A stretch of DNA of 64,000 bases from Streptomyces panaciradicis. Lineage in GTDB: Bacteria; Actinomycetota; Actinomycetes; Streptomycetales; Streptomycetaceae. This document shows positions 54,665 to 62,379 of the stretch, piece by piece. The notes below the pieces were generated by a model. That model was not told the origin of the DNA and did not search any database. It saw nothing but the letters and a program-made list of their open reading frames with translations. Position numbers and translations under genes: made by a program. The stretch covers positions 104,847 to 168,846 of the forward strand of contig NZ_JAMGBF010000010.1 in the NCBI RefSeq assembly GCF_023516615.1. The letters run 5' to 3'. Positions within the stretch are counted from its first letter, which is position 1, and each line of letters starts with the position of its first letter.

Positions 54665-55366
54665 ATGCGTACGGTACAGCGAACACACGGCGGTGCGGCG
54701 GACCCGCGCCACCGGGACCTGGTCCGGGACGCCTCACTGGTCTGGGTGGCCGGCGGTGTCGTCGGCGTGTCCTTCGGGGCGATCGCCGTGACCGGCGGTC
54801 TGCCGGTCTGGGCCCCGGTCGTCATGTCCCTGGTGGTCTACGCGGGCTCGGCCCAGTTCAGCGCGGTCGGCGTCCTGCTCGCCGGGGGCGGCCCGCTGGC
54901 GGCGGCGGCCACCGGCCTGCTCCTGAACACCCGGACGGCCGCCTTCGGCCTCGCCGTCGCCGACGTCCTCGGGCCGGGGCGCCTGGCGCGCCTGGCGGGC
55001 GCACACCTGGTGACCGACGAGACGGTGGCCTTCGCCCTCGCCCAGACCGACCCGGTACGGCGGCGGGCCGCGTTCTGGGTGTCGGGGATCGGCCTGTTCG
55101 CCGTGTGGAACGTCGGGGTCCTGGCCGGCGCGCTGGCCGGGGACGCGCTGGGCGACACGGCCAGGTACGGCCTGGACGCCGCGTTCCCCGCCGTACTGGT
55201 CGCGCTGGTCCTGCCCACGCTGCGCGCCGAGGCCCGCGTGCGGCGGTGCGCGCTGCCCGGCGCGGCGCTCGCCCTCGCCCTCACCCCGGCCGTCCCGGCG
55301 GGGGTGCCGGTGCTGGCGGCGCTGGCGGGGCTGGCCCTGTACGGCCGTGGGGAGGCACGGGCGTGA
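54665..55366 (+). CDS. azlC: AzlC-family branched-chain amino acid exporter, large subunit
   Basis: 233-residue membrane protein with six to seven helices. The AzlC pattern is VSFGAIAVTGGLPVWAPVVMSLVVYAGSAQFSAVGVLLAGG, LLNTRTAAFGLAVADVLG and LVTDETVAFALAQ. With AzlD it exports branched-chain or related amino acids. The start ATG has no strong ribosome binding site; a CATTGT hexamer lies 7 nt before it and TTGACG 18 bp further up, so it may be leaderless. Its stop overlaps the azlD start (GTGA). Confidence 0.9.
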   Translation: MRTVQRTHGGAADPRHRDLVRDASLVWVAGGVVGVSFGAIAVTGGLPVWAPVVMSLVVYAGSAQFSAVGVLLAGGGPLAAAATGLLLNTRTAAFGLAVADVLGPGRLARLAGAHLVTDETVAFALAQTDPVRRRAAFWVSGIGLFAVWNVGVLAGALAGDALGDTARYGLDAAFPAVLVALVLPTLRAEARVRRCALPGAALALALTPAVPAGVPVLAALAGLALYGRGEARA

Positions 55367-55677
55367 ACGCGACGGCCGGCATGATCCTGGCCCTCGCGGT
55401 CGGGACGTACGCCTTCCGCCTGGTCGGGCCCGCACTGCACGGGCGCGTCGAACTCCCCGCCCGTGTACGGGAGCTGCTGTCGGCGGGCGCGGTCGTGCTG
55501 CTGACGGCCCTGCTGGCGACGGGGGCGCTGACCGAGGGCGGCGGCTTCGCGGGGTGGGCTCGGGCGGCCGGGGTGCTGGTGGGCGGCGTGCTGGCGTGGC
55601 GCCGGGCGCCGTTCGCGGTGGTGGTGCTGGGGGCGGCGGGCACGGCGGCGGTACTGCGGCTGGCCGGGGTGACCTGA
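55363..55677 (+). CDS. azlD: AzlD-family branched-chain amino acid exporter, small subunit
   Basis: 104-residue membrane protein with three to four helices: LALAVGTYAFRLVGPAL, LLSAGAVVLLTALLATGAL and FAVVVLGAAGTAAVLRL. The GTG overlaps the azlC stop by 4 nt, and GGGGAGGC lies upstream within azlC. It is the obligate partner of AzlC. The pair is flanked by a leaderless methyltransferase gene. Confidence 0.88.
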   Translation: MNATAGMILALAVGTYAFRLVGPALHGRVELPARVRELLSAGAVVLLTALLATGALTEGGGFAGWARAAGVLVGGVLAWRRAPFAVVVLGAAGTAAVLRLAGVT

Positions 55678-55712
55678 GGGGCCGGTCCCGGGTCGTTGTC
55701 AGTGGCGGCCGC

Positions 55713-55718
55713 TACGGT
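55713..55718 (+). promoter_or_regulatory. -10 box of a leaderless promoter
   Basis: TACGGT lies 7 nt before the ATG of the methyltransferase gene, with no ribosome binding site between, as for the VOC gene. Confidence 0.5.
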
Positions 55719-55725
55719 CTCGACC

Positions 55726-56427
55726 ATGACCGACATCGAGACCGGGACCGAGACCGGCGGCGGGGCCGACAGCGGGTTCGTGACCAGCACGCGGGTGTTC
55801 TACGACGCCATCGCCGAGGACTACGCGGCCATGTTCGCGGGCTACCTCGTGTCCACGCCCCTGGACCGGGCGATACTCGGCGCGTACGCCGAACTCGTCG
55901 GCGGCGAGGGCACGGTGGCGGATCTGGGGTGCGGGCCGGGCCGCGTCACCGCCCACCTCGCCTCGCTCGGCCTGCGGGTCTTCGGCCTCGACCTGTCGGA
56001 GTCGATGCTGGCGATCGCCCGCCGGGAGAATCCGGGACTGCGGTTCGAGCAGGGCTCGATGCTGGACCTGGACCTCCCCGACGGGTCCCTCGCCGGTGCC
56101 GTCTCCTGGTACTCCACCATCCACACGCCCGTGGAGCGGCTGCCCGACGTCTTCGCCGAGTTCCACCGGGTGCTCGCGCCCGGCGGTCACCTGCTGCTCG
56201 GCTTCCAGGTCGGCGACCGGCCCCGGCACCACGACCGGCCCTTCGGACACGACGTGTCGCTGGACTTCCTGCGCCGCCGGCCGGACGACGTGGCCGAGCT
56301 GCTCCGGGGTGCCGGGTTCGCGCTCCGCTCGCGGACGGTGCGGGAGCCCGAGGAGGCCCTCGGCGAGTCGACCCCCCAGGCCTTCCTGCTCGCCCGCAAG
56401 CCGGGCCGCGCCGACCGGGAAGCCTAG
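55726..56427 (+). CDS. class I SAM-dependent methyltransferase
   Basis: 233-residue methyltransferase. The SAM site motif is VADLGCGPGRVTAHLASLGLRVFGLDLSESMLAIARRENP, followed by GSMLDLDLPDGSLAGAVSWYSTIHTPVERLPDVFAEFHRVLAPGGHLLLGFQ, as in methyltransferase-11/25 enzymes. It acts on an unknown small molecule in the cytoplasm. No ribosome binding site is seen; the TACGGT box 7 nt before the ATG suggests a leaderless transcript. It converges on the KstD-like gene. Confidence 0.87.
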   Translation: MTDIETGTETGGGADSGFVTSTRVFYDAIAEDYAAMFAGYLVSTPLDRAILGAYAELVGGEGTVADLGCGPGRVTAHLASLGLRVFGLDLSESMLAIARRENPGLRFEQGSMLDLDLPDGSLAGAVSWYSTIHTPVERLPDVFAEFHRVLAPGGHLLLGFQVGDRPRHHDRPFGHDVSLDFLRRRPDDVAELLRGAGFALRSRTVREPEEALGESTPQAFLLARKPGRADREA

Positions 56428-56446
56428 CCGCCCGGGCCGACGCCTT

Positions 56447-58237
56447 CTAGAGCACCCCGGCGATGTCCAGTGCCGCGATGTAGCCGAACGTCATCGCCGG
56501 GCCGATGGTCGATCCGGCGCCCGCGTAACTGTGCCCCATCACCGCCGCGCCGGCGTTCCCGGCGGCGTACAGACCGGGGATCACCGAGCCGTCGGCGCGC
56601 AGCACGCGCGCCCGCGCGTCGGTGACCATGCCGCCCTTGGTGCCCAGGTCGCCGGGGACGATCCGGAAGGCGTAGTACGGCGGCAGCCACAGCGGCGCCA
56701 GGCAGGAGTTCGGCAGGACGGAGGGGTCGGTGTAGTAGTGGTCGTAGGCGCTGTCGCCGCGGTGGAAGTCGGGGTCCGACCCCTTGAGTGCCTGGGAGTT
56801 GAAGCGGTCGACGGTGGCGCGCAGGGCGGCGGCCGGGACGCCCACGGCCGTGGCGAGGGCGTCCAGCGTCCAGGCCTTGCGGACGGCTCCCGAGCTGTAC
56901 CAGCTGTCGGGGAAGGGGAACGTCGGGGCGACGTCCCTGAAGAGGTAGCGGTTGCGGTAGTTCTGGTCGACGATCAGCCAGGCCGGGATGTCGGGGGCGG
57001 TGGGGTCGAGCCGGTACATCGTGTGCACGACGTCGCTGTACGGGCCGGCCTCGTTGACGAAGCGCGCGCCGGCCGCGTTGACGAGGAGACCGCCGGGCAA
57101 GGTGCGTTCGGCCAGGCAGAAGTAGGGCTGGTCGGGCAGCGGTACGGCCGGCCCCCACCAGGCGTCGTCCATCAGCGCGAGCGCGGCGCCGGCCCGCTGT
57201 CCGGCCCGGATGCCGTCCCCCGTGTTCTCCTTCGCACCCACGGTCCACTCGGTACCGATGGGCTGCTGCTGGTACTGGGAGCGCATGGCGGCGTTGTGCT
57301 CGAAGCCGCCGGATCCGACGACGACGGCACGGCGGGCGCGCACCAGGGCGGGGCCGCCGTCGCGGGTGACCACGGCCCCCGTGACGGCGCCGCCCTCGAC
57401 GTACAGGTCGGTGAGCGGGGTGCCGAGCCAGACCGGGACGCCCGCGTCCATCAGTCCCTTGCGCAGGCCGGCCGCGAGCGACTGCCCCATGGTCAGCGGC
57501 TTCTGCCCGAGCGCGGCCGCCTTGGTGCCGCGCGCCAGGCACTCGGCGGCGACGGCGGCGCCCCGGACGCTGACCGCGGCGAGGGCGAGCCACTTGTAGT
57601 CGGCGCTGAAGACGACCATGCCCGCGGGGACCTGCAGGTACGGCGGGTTGAGCCGGGCGATCTCGGCGCCGAGGAGGTTGCCGTCGAGCTGGTCGGGTTC
57701 GATGGAGCGGCCGCCCGGCAGGCCGCCCGGGAGCTCGGGGTAGTAGTCGCTGTACCCCTCCATCCAACGGAAGCGCAGCGGGCTGTTGGCCATGACGAAG
57801 GAGATCATGTCCGGACCGTGGGCGAGGAAGGCGCTCTGCCGGGCGGCGGGGACGTCCGATCCCACGACGGCCGCGAGATAGGCGGCGGCCTTGGCGGGCG
57901 TGTCCGGGACTCCGGCGGCGAGGAGTACGGGGTTGTTGGGGACCCAGACACCGGCACCGGAGCGGGCGGCCGAGCCGCCGAAGGTGGCGGCCTTCTCCAG
58001 CACGACCGTTGTCAGACCCCGCTTGGCGGCGGTGAGGGCGGCGGTCATCCCCGCGGCACCGGAGCCGACGACGACGACGTCGTACGTGCCCAGGAGGGGC
58101 AGGTCGGCGGCGCCGGCGGGGCGGGCCCCGGCCGCCAGGGTCAGCCCGGTCGCGGCGGTGGCACCGAGTACCTGTCTACGCGTGGGGCTCACGTCGATGG
58201 GCGTGGTACGTCTCGCAGGTTCCGCGCTCGTGGCCAT
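56447..58237 (-). CDS. FAD-binding dehydrogenase, 3-ketosteroid delta-1-dehydrogenase-like
   Basis: 596-residue flavoprotein of the fumarate-reductase/KstD superfamily. The FAD motif is DVVVVGSGAAGMTAALTAAKRG, with EKAATFGGSAARSGAGVWVPNN and a C-terminal YAAGNAGAAVMGHSYAGAGSTIGPAMTFGYIAA whose tyrosine and glycine occupy the places of the KstD catalytic residues. The N-terminus (SPTRRQVLGATAATGLTLAAGARPAGA) looks like a Tat signal with RRQVLG, which would be unusual for KstD and suggests export of a folded flavoenzyme. Steroid substrate is an inference; no other steroid gene is nearby. The ATG at 58237 follows GGAGCGAG. Confidence 0.82.
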   Translation of the reverse strand: MATSAEPARRTTPIDVSPTRRQVLGATAATGLTLAAGARPAGAADLPLLGTYDVVVVGSGAAGMTAALTAAKRGLTTVVLEKAATFGGSAARSGAGVWVPNNPVLLAAGVPDTPAKAAAYLAAVVGSDVPAARQSAFLAHGPDMISFVMANSPLRFRWMEGYSDYYPELPGGLPGGRSIEPDQLDGNLLGAEIARLNPPYLQVPAGMVVFSADYKWLALAAVSVRGAAVAAECLARGTKAAALGQKPLTMGQSLAAGLRKGLMDAGVPVWLGTPLTDLYVEGGAVTGAVVTRDGGPALVRARRAVVVGSGGFEHNAAMRSQYQQQPIGTEWTVGAKENTGDGIRAGQRAGAALALMDDAWWGPAVPLPDQPYFCLAERTLPGGLLVNAAGARFVNEAGPYSDVVHTMYRLDPTAPDIPAWLIVDQNYRNRYLFRDVAPTFPFPDSWYSSGAVRKAWTLDALATAVGVPAAALRATVDRFNSQALKGSDPDFHRGDSAYDHYYTDPSVLPNSCLAPLWLPPYYAFRIVPGDLGTKGGMVTDARARVLRADGSVIPGLYAAGNAGAAVMGHSYAGAGSTIGPAMTFGYIAALDIAGVL

Positions 58238-58328
58238 GACAGCTCGCTCCAACCTGGCGGTGGACGGGGTGGGTTGCGCGGTGCGGAAAGGTGCGGGGTG
58301 GGGAGAGTGGCGCGGGGGTCTTGGTAAG

Positions 58329-58889
58329 TCAAGAGGCGTGTCGCCCGGAGCCCAGGGTCGTGAGGCAGTCCTGCCAGGCGCGGTCGCTCAGCAGGGGCCG
58401 GAAGCGGGTGAAGAGGCCGAGGAGCTCGGGGCCCCACCGGGCGCGGAAGTCCCGGTCGCGGTGGGCGAGGTCGAGTTCGTTGGCGGCGGTGAGCTCGGCG
58501 AAGTCCCGGCGAAGCGGGGTGGGCGGGTCGAGGGTGCGGCCGGTGAAGCGGTCGGCGAAGAGGGAGCCGGGGGTCGCGAGGCCGGGGTAGTCGGCCGCGC
58601 GGTCGCAGCTCGCGTAGAGGTACACGATCCCCTCCGCCTCCGGGCCGATCACGGCGGCCAGTTCCGGCCGCCGGTCCAGGGAGAGCAGGGCGGTCGGGAA
58701 GCCGTCGGTGCCGTAGGCGGCGTGGCAGAGTCCGGCGAGCTGGAGTGCGGGGCGGGCGCCCCAGCCGGCGAGCCGCTCGCGCACCCGGTCGAGGTGGGCG
58801 AGGAGGGTGCCGCCGGGGTGCGGGAGGCGGTCGGCTCCCAGGTCTCTGAGCAGGGTGACGGCCTGGGTGTGGACAGGGGTCCGCGGCAC
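58329..58889 (-). CDS. DUF6817 (HD-like) protein
   Basis: 186-residue soluble protein. Conserved stretches are VTLLRDLGADRLPHPGGTLLAHLDRVRERLAGWGARPALQLAGLCHAAYGTDGFPTALLSLDRRPELAAVIGPEAEGIVYLYASCDR. The His at HPGG and the CHAAYGTDG resemble a reduced HD-type fold, so metal-dependent chemistry is possible but unproven. The GTG at 58889 follows AGGGAC. It lies 91 nt upstream of the KstD-like gene on the same strand, so both may be one transcript. It is divergent from a LysR regulator. Confidence 0.7.
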   Translation of the reverse strand: MPRTPVHTQAVTLLRDLGADRLPHPGGTLLAHLDRVRERLAGWGARPALQLAGLCHAAYGTDGFPTALLSLDRRPELAAVIGPEAEGIVYLYASCDRAADYPGLATPGSLFADRFTGRTLDPPTPLRRDFAELTAANELDLAHRDRDFRARWGPELLGLFTRFRPLLSDRAWQDCLTTLGSGRHAS

Positions 58890-58995
58890 GGTAGGTCCCT
58901 TCGCGTGGGGGTCGGCACCCGCTCCGGCGCCTGGAGCGGGTTGCCGCCGTCGGGCCCTGCGACGATCGTCGGACAGGTCGGCGGGCTCAGTCAAT

Positions 58996-59030
58996 CCTTG
59001 GGATTTCTCCCTAACTCCAAGGGGTAGCTT
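58996..59030 (+). promoter_or_regulatory. LysR-type operator and -10 box of leaderless lysR
   Basis: CCTTGG (58996-59001) and CCAAGG (59017-59022) form an inverted repeat of the T-N11-A type expected for LysR regulators. TAGCTT (59025-59030) lies 7 nt before the GTG start, so transcription likely begins at the start codon. Confidence 0.55.
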
Positions 59031-59037
59031 GGGTGTT

Positions 59038-60003
59038 GTGACGTTGGACGATCTTCGGGTGTTCGTCGCGGTGTGCCGGGCCGGGAGCCTGAGCGCGGTG
59101 GCCCGGGAGCTCGGGTGCACCCAGTCGGCGGTGAGCCAGCACGTGAAGCGGCTGGAGCGGGAGACGGGCGTGGCCCTGCTGGAGCGGCAGGCGCGCGGGG
59201 TCGCGGCGACGCGGGCCGGGCGGGTGCTGGAGGCCGCGGCGGCGGAGGGCCTGTCGGGCCTGGAACTGGCCCTGGGGCAGCTGCGCGACCTGGTCGACGG
59301 CGAGGCGGGACACGTACGGGTGGCGACCGGGGCGACGACCGTACGGCACTTCATGTCGGACGCGGTGGTGGAGTTCCGCCGCCGCCACCCCAAGGTCAAC
59401 CTGGAGTTCCGCACCGTCAGTTCGGGGCGCGGCAGCTTCGAGGCGCTGACGGACGGCACGCTCGACCTGGTGTGGATCACGCTCGGCCCGCCGGCCCGGG
59501 GCATCGAGCAGCGGGCGGTGGTGGAGCTGCCGTGGGTGCTGGCCGTACGGGAGGACGATCCGCTCGCCGAGCGGGTGTCCCTGGAGGCCGGGGAGTTGCA
59601 CGGGCTGCGCCTGATCCGGCTGCCGCCGACCTCCGCCTCGGCCCTGCATCTGGACGCCGCCTGCGAGGAGTCGGGGGTCCGCCTCGGCTACGACACGAGC
59701 ATCGCCGACTGGGACACGGCCCTGCTGCTGGCGGAGCTCGGCGTGGGCCGCGCCCTCGTGCCCGCCCTGCCCGGCCTTGCGGTGCCCGGCGACGGCCCCT
59801 TGCGCCTGATCCCCCTGCCCCGGCTGCGTCCGCTGCCGGTGGGCTGGGCCGTGCGCCGATGGGACGCCCTGAGCCCGGCGGCACGGGCGTTCGCGGACAC
59901 GGTGATGGACCGGCGGCGCCGAGCGGAAGCCGGACGCGACGACAGCGTCCGCCACCCGGCGAACCGGGGGCGGACGCTGCCGCATGGGGGGTCGGGGGGC
60001 TAG
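59038..60003 (+). CDS. LysR-family transcriptional regulator
   Basis: 321-residue regulator. The winged HTH (residues 1-60) is TLDDLRVFVAVCRAGSLSAVARELGCTQSAVSQHVKRLERETGVALLERQARG. The effector domain (about 85-290) has HVRVATGATTVRHF and LDLVWITLGPP. It is divergent from the DUF6817 and KstD-like genes and likely controls them in response to a small molecule. The C-terminal 30 residues are Arg/Gly-rich. The GTG start at 59038 lacks a ribosome binding site but has TAGCTT 7 nt before it. Confidence 0.9.
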   Translation: MTLDDLRVFVAVCRAGSLSAVARELGCTQSAVSQHVKRLERETGVALLERQARGVAATRAGRVLEAAAAEGLSGLELALGQLRDLVDGEAGHVRVATGATTVRHFMSDAVVEFRRRHPKVNLEFRTVSSGRGSFEALTDGTLDLVWITLGPPARGIEQRAVVELPWVLAVREDDPLAERVSLEAGELHGLRLIRLPPTSASALHLDAACEESGVRLGYDTSIADWDTALLLAELGVGRALVPALPGLAVPGDGPLRLIPLPRLRPLPVGWAVRRWDALSPAARAFADTVMDRRRRAEAGRDDSVRHPANRGRTLPHGGSGG

Positions 60004-60004
60004 G

Positions 60005-60252
60005 ACTCCTTGTGGGCCAGACAGGATGTCCAGGCCGTCCTGGTTGCCGTTCACCGTGACCTGGGTGACGACCGGCGGATAGCCGCCGGCCATCGCCGCA
60101 CGTCACCGCGCTGGTCGGTGGCCGCCACCAGCGCGCCGGGCAGTGCCTCGCCGTCCCCGCCGCGCACCGTGCCGTCCAGGCCGCCCGGGTTCGGCACGAC
60201 GACGAGGTCGTGGGAGAGCGGCGCGCCGTTCAGGACCGTGGGCGGGCCCGCG
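60005..60252 (-). pseudogene. fragment of a carboxypeptidase-regulatory-like domain gene
   Basis: Between lysR and the ligase gene the minus strand carries two pieces of a protein in different frames. The upstream piece reads VLNGAPLSHDLVVVPNPG and then LDGTVRGGDGEALPGALVAATDQ, a typical carboxypeptidase-regulatory-like beta-sandwich. The downstream piece, after a frame change, reads AGGYPPVVTQVTVNGNQDGLDI, the end of such a domain. The middle strands are missing, which suggests a small internal deletion plus frameshift. There is no start codon or ribosome binding site. It must be a decayed remnant of a larger gene. Confidence 0.65.
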
Positions 60253-60254
60253 GC

Positions 60255-62171
60255 TCAGCGCTCGTACAGCCCTTCGATCTCGGTCGCGAAGTCCTTCATC
60301 ACGGCCTCCCGCCGCAGCTTCATCGACGGCGTCAGATGGCCGTACTCCTCGGTGAAGTCCCGGGGCAGGACGGCGAAGCGGCGGATCGACTCCGGCCGCG
60401 ACACCAGCTTGTTCGCCTCATCGACCGCCCGCTGCAGGATCGCCCGCAACTCGGGGTCGTCGACCAGGAGTTCCGCGGGCACCGGATGCCTGCCGTTCAT
60501 CCGGCGCCAGTGGCCGACGCCGTCCATGTCCAGGGTGATGAGGGCGGCGATGTAGGGGCGGTTGTCGCCGACCACCATCACCTGCGAGATCAGCGGGTGG
60601 GCGCGCAGCCAGTTCTCCAGCGGGGCCGGCGCCATGTTCTTGCCGCCCGCGGTGATCAGGATCTCCTTCTTGCGGCCGGTGATGGTCAGGTAGCCCTCGT
60701 CGTCCAGGCGGCCGATGTCCCCGGTGGCGAACCAGCCGTCCGTGGACGCGGGGATCACTCCGCCGCCGTGCGGGTCCCAGTAGCCGCGGAAGACCTGGCC
60801 GCCCTGCAGCAGGATCTCCCCGTCGGCGGCGATCCGGACCTTGGTGCCGGGCATGGGCCAGCCGACCGTGCCCAGACGGGGCTTGAGGGGCGGGGTGACC
60901 GTGGCCGCGCCCGTCGTCTCGGTCAGGCCGTAGCCCTCGTAGATCTCCATGCCGGCCCCGGCGTAGAACGCGGCGAGGCGGTGCCCGAGCGGGGAGCCGC
61001 CGGAGATGATGTGCCGGATGCGGCCGCCCATGGCGTTGCGGATACGGCGGTAGACCAGCGGGTCATAGAAGGTGCGGGCCGCCTTGAGGGAGGCGCTCGG
61101 ACCGGGGCCGGTGGCCGCCGCGCGGGCCTCCAGCGCCTCGCCGTAGCGGACGGCCACCTTCGCCGCGCGGTCGAAGACGCCGGCCCGGCCGCCGGCCTCC
61201 GCCTTGGCGCGGGCGTTGTTGTAGACCTTCTCCAGCATGTACGGGATGCACAGGAGGAAGGTCGGGCGGAAGGCGCCCAGGTCGTTGAGGAGGTCGTCGG
61301 CCTGGAGGCTGGGGGCGTGTCCCAGGCGGACGCGGGCCCGTACGCAGGCGATCGCCACCATGCGGCCGAAGACGTGCGACATCGGCAGGAAGAGCAGGGT
61401 GCTGGGGTCGGCCGACTTGGACTTGAAGATCGGGTCGAGGAGCTCGATCGCGTTGTCGACCTCGGACAGGAAGTTGCCGTGGGTCAGGACGCAGCCCTTG
61501 GGCCGGCCGGTGGTGCCCGAGGTGTAGATGACCGTGGCGAGCGTGTCGGGCACCAGCATGCCCCGGCGTACGGCGACCTCCTGGTCGGGGACGGCCTGCC
61601 CGAGCTCCGCCACCCGCTCCAGGTGCCCCTTCTCCACGATCCACAGGTGCCGCAGGTCCGGGAGCCGGCTGAGCTCCGGGCCCAGCGCGGCGGCCTGCCC
61701 GGCCGTCTCCGTCACCAGGGCCACCGCGCCGGAGTCCTGCAGGATCCAGCGGGTCTGGTAGACGGAGGACGTGGGGTAGATGGGGACGGTGACCAGACCG
61801 GCGGCCCACGCGGCGAAGTCCAGGAGCGTCCACTCGTAGATCGTCCGGGCCATGACGGCGATCCGGTCGCCGGGGACCAGGCCCTCCTGGATCAGGCCCT
61901 TGGCCAGCGCCATGATCTGCTGCGCGAACTCCGTGGCCGACACGTCGGTCCAGTCGCCGTCGTCCCGGCGGCGGCTGAGGACACGGGCGTCCGGCTCCGC
62001 CTCGGCGTTGTCGAAGGGCAGGTCGGCGAGCGAGCCGTGGGTGCGCGGCGGAACCAGCGGCGGAACCGACGTCTCGCGCACCTCGCCGTCCAGCCGTCGG
62101 ATCTCGGGCTCCACCAGCTGGGGGACGCCGTCGTAGTCGGACGCGGACGGGTAGGGCACGGGCACGGACAT
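60255..62171 (-). CDS. long-chain acyl-CoA ligase (AMP-dependent synthetase), copy 1
   Basis: 638-residue ANL-superfamily enzyme that activates a fatty acid to acyl-AMP and then acyl-CoA. The P-loop-like motif is YTSGTTGRPKGC, then MSHVFGRMVA, the YGLTETTGA motif, TGDIGRLDDEGYLTITGRKKEILITAGGKNMAP and a C-terminal lysine in PSMKLRR. It follows the FadD15/Faa1-type long form with ILQDSGAVALVTE near the N-terminus. The ATG at 62171 follows AGGAGAG at 5 nt. A closely similar gene lies directly upstream on the same strand. Fatty-acid substrate is inferred from family. Confidence 0.93.
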   Translation of the reverse strand: MSVPVPYPSASDYDGVPQLVEPEIRRLDGEVRETSVPPLVPPRTHGSLADLPFDNAEAEPDARVLSRRRDDGDWTDVSATEFAQQIMALAKGLIQEGLVPGDRIAVMARTIYEWTLLDFAAWAAGLVTVPIYPTSSVYQTRWILQDSGAVALVTETAGQAAALGPELSRLPDLRHLWIVEKGHLERVAELGQAVPDQEVAVRRGMLVPDTLATVIYTSGTTGRPKGCVLTHGNFLSEVDNAIELLDPIFKSKSADPSTLLFLPMSHVFGRMVAIACVRARVRLGHAPSLQADDLLNDLGAFRPTFLLCIPYMLEKVYNNARAKAEAGGRAGVFDRAAKVAVRYGEALEARAAATGPGPSASLKAARTFYDPLVYRRIRNAMGGRIRHIISGGSPLGHRLAAFYAGAGMEIYEGYGLTETTGAATVTPPLKPRLGTVGWPMPGTKVRIAADGEILLQGGQVFRGYWDPHGGGVIPASTDGWFATGDIGRLDDEGYLTITGRKKEILITAGGKNMAPAPLENWLRAHPLISQVMVVGDNRPYIAALITLDMDGVGHWRRMNGRHPVPAELLVDDPELRAILQRAVDEANKLVSRPESIRRFAVLPRDFTEEYGHLTPSMKLRREAVMKDFATEIEGLYER

Positions 62172-62194
62172 GACAGCTCTCCTGGGGCGGGCAG

Positions 62195-62279
62195 CTCGGT
62201 ACCGCTCTGCAGTGGTACGTGCGGTGCGTACCGAGTTGTTCACCGGCGGCGTGCGGCTGGGATGTTACCGCGGGTTACC
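62195..62279. promoter_or_regulatory. repeat cluster between the two acyl-CoA ligase genes
   Basis: CTCGGTAC (62195-62202) and GTACCGAG (62228-62235) are an inverted repeat, nested with GGTACG (62214-62219) and CGTACC (62227-62232). Further on GTTACC occurs twice (62264-62269 and 62274-62279) exactly 10 bp apart. They fill the 208-nt spacer and probably bind a lipid-responsive regulator, not identified here. Confidence 0.45.
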
Positions 62280-62379
62280 CCAGAAAGGGTACGGTGCGCG
62301 CATGGCGACTTCGTGATGATTCGGGAAGGTTCCGGAGCCGGGCCTGTGCAACCTTTACGGCGACGCGCCCCCCTTTCCC

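Noticed and set aside
55696..55725. Upstream in-frame start for the methyltransferase
   Set aside because: It would place the -10 box inside the coding region and has no ribosome binding site; the ATG at 55726 fits a leaderless start.
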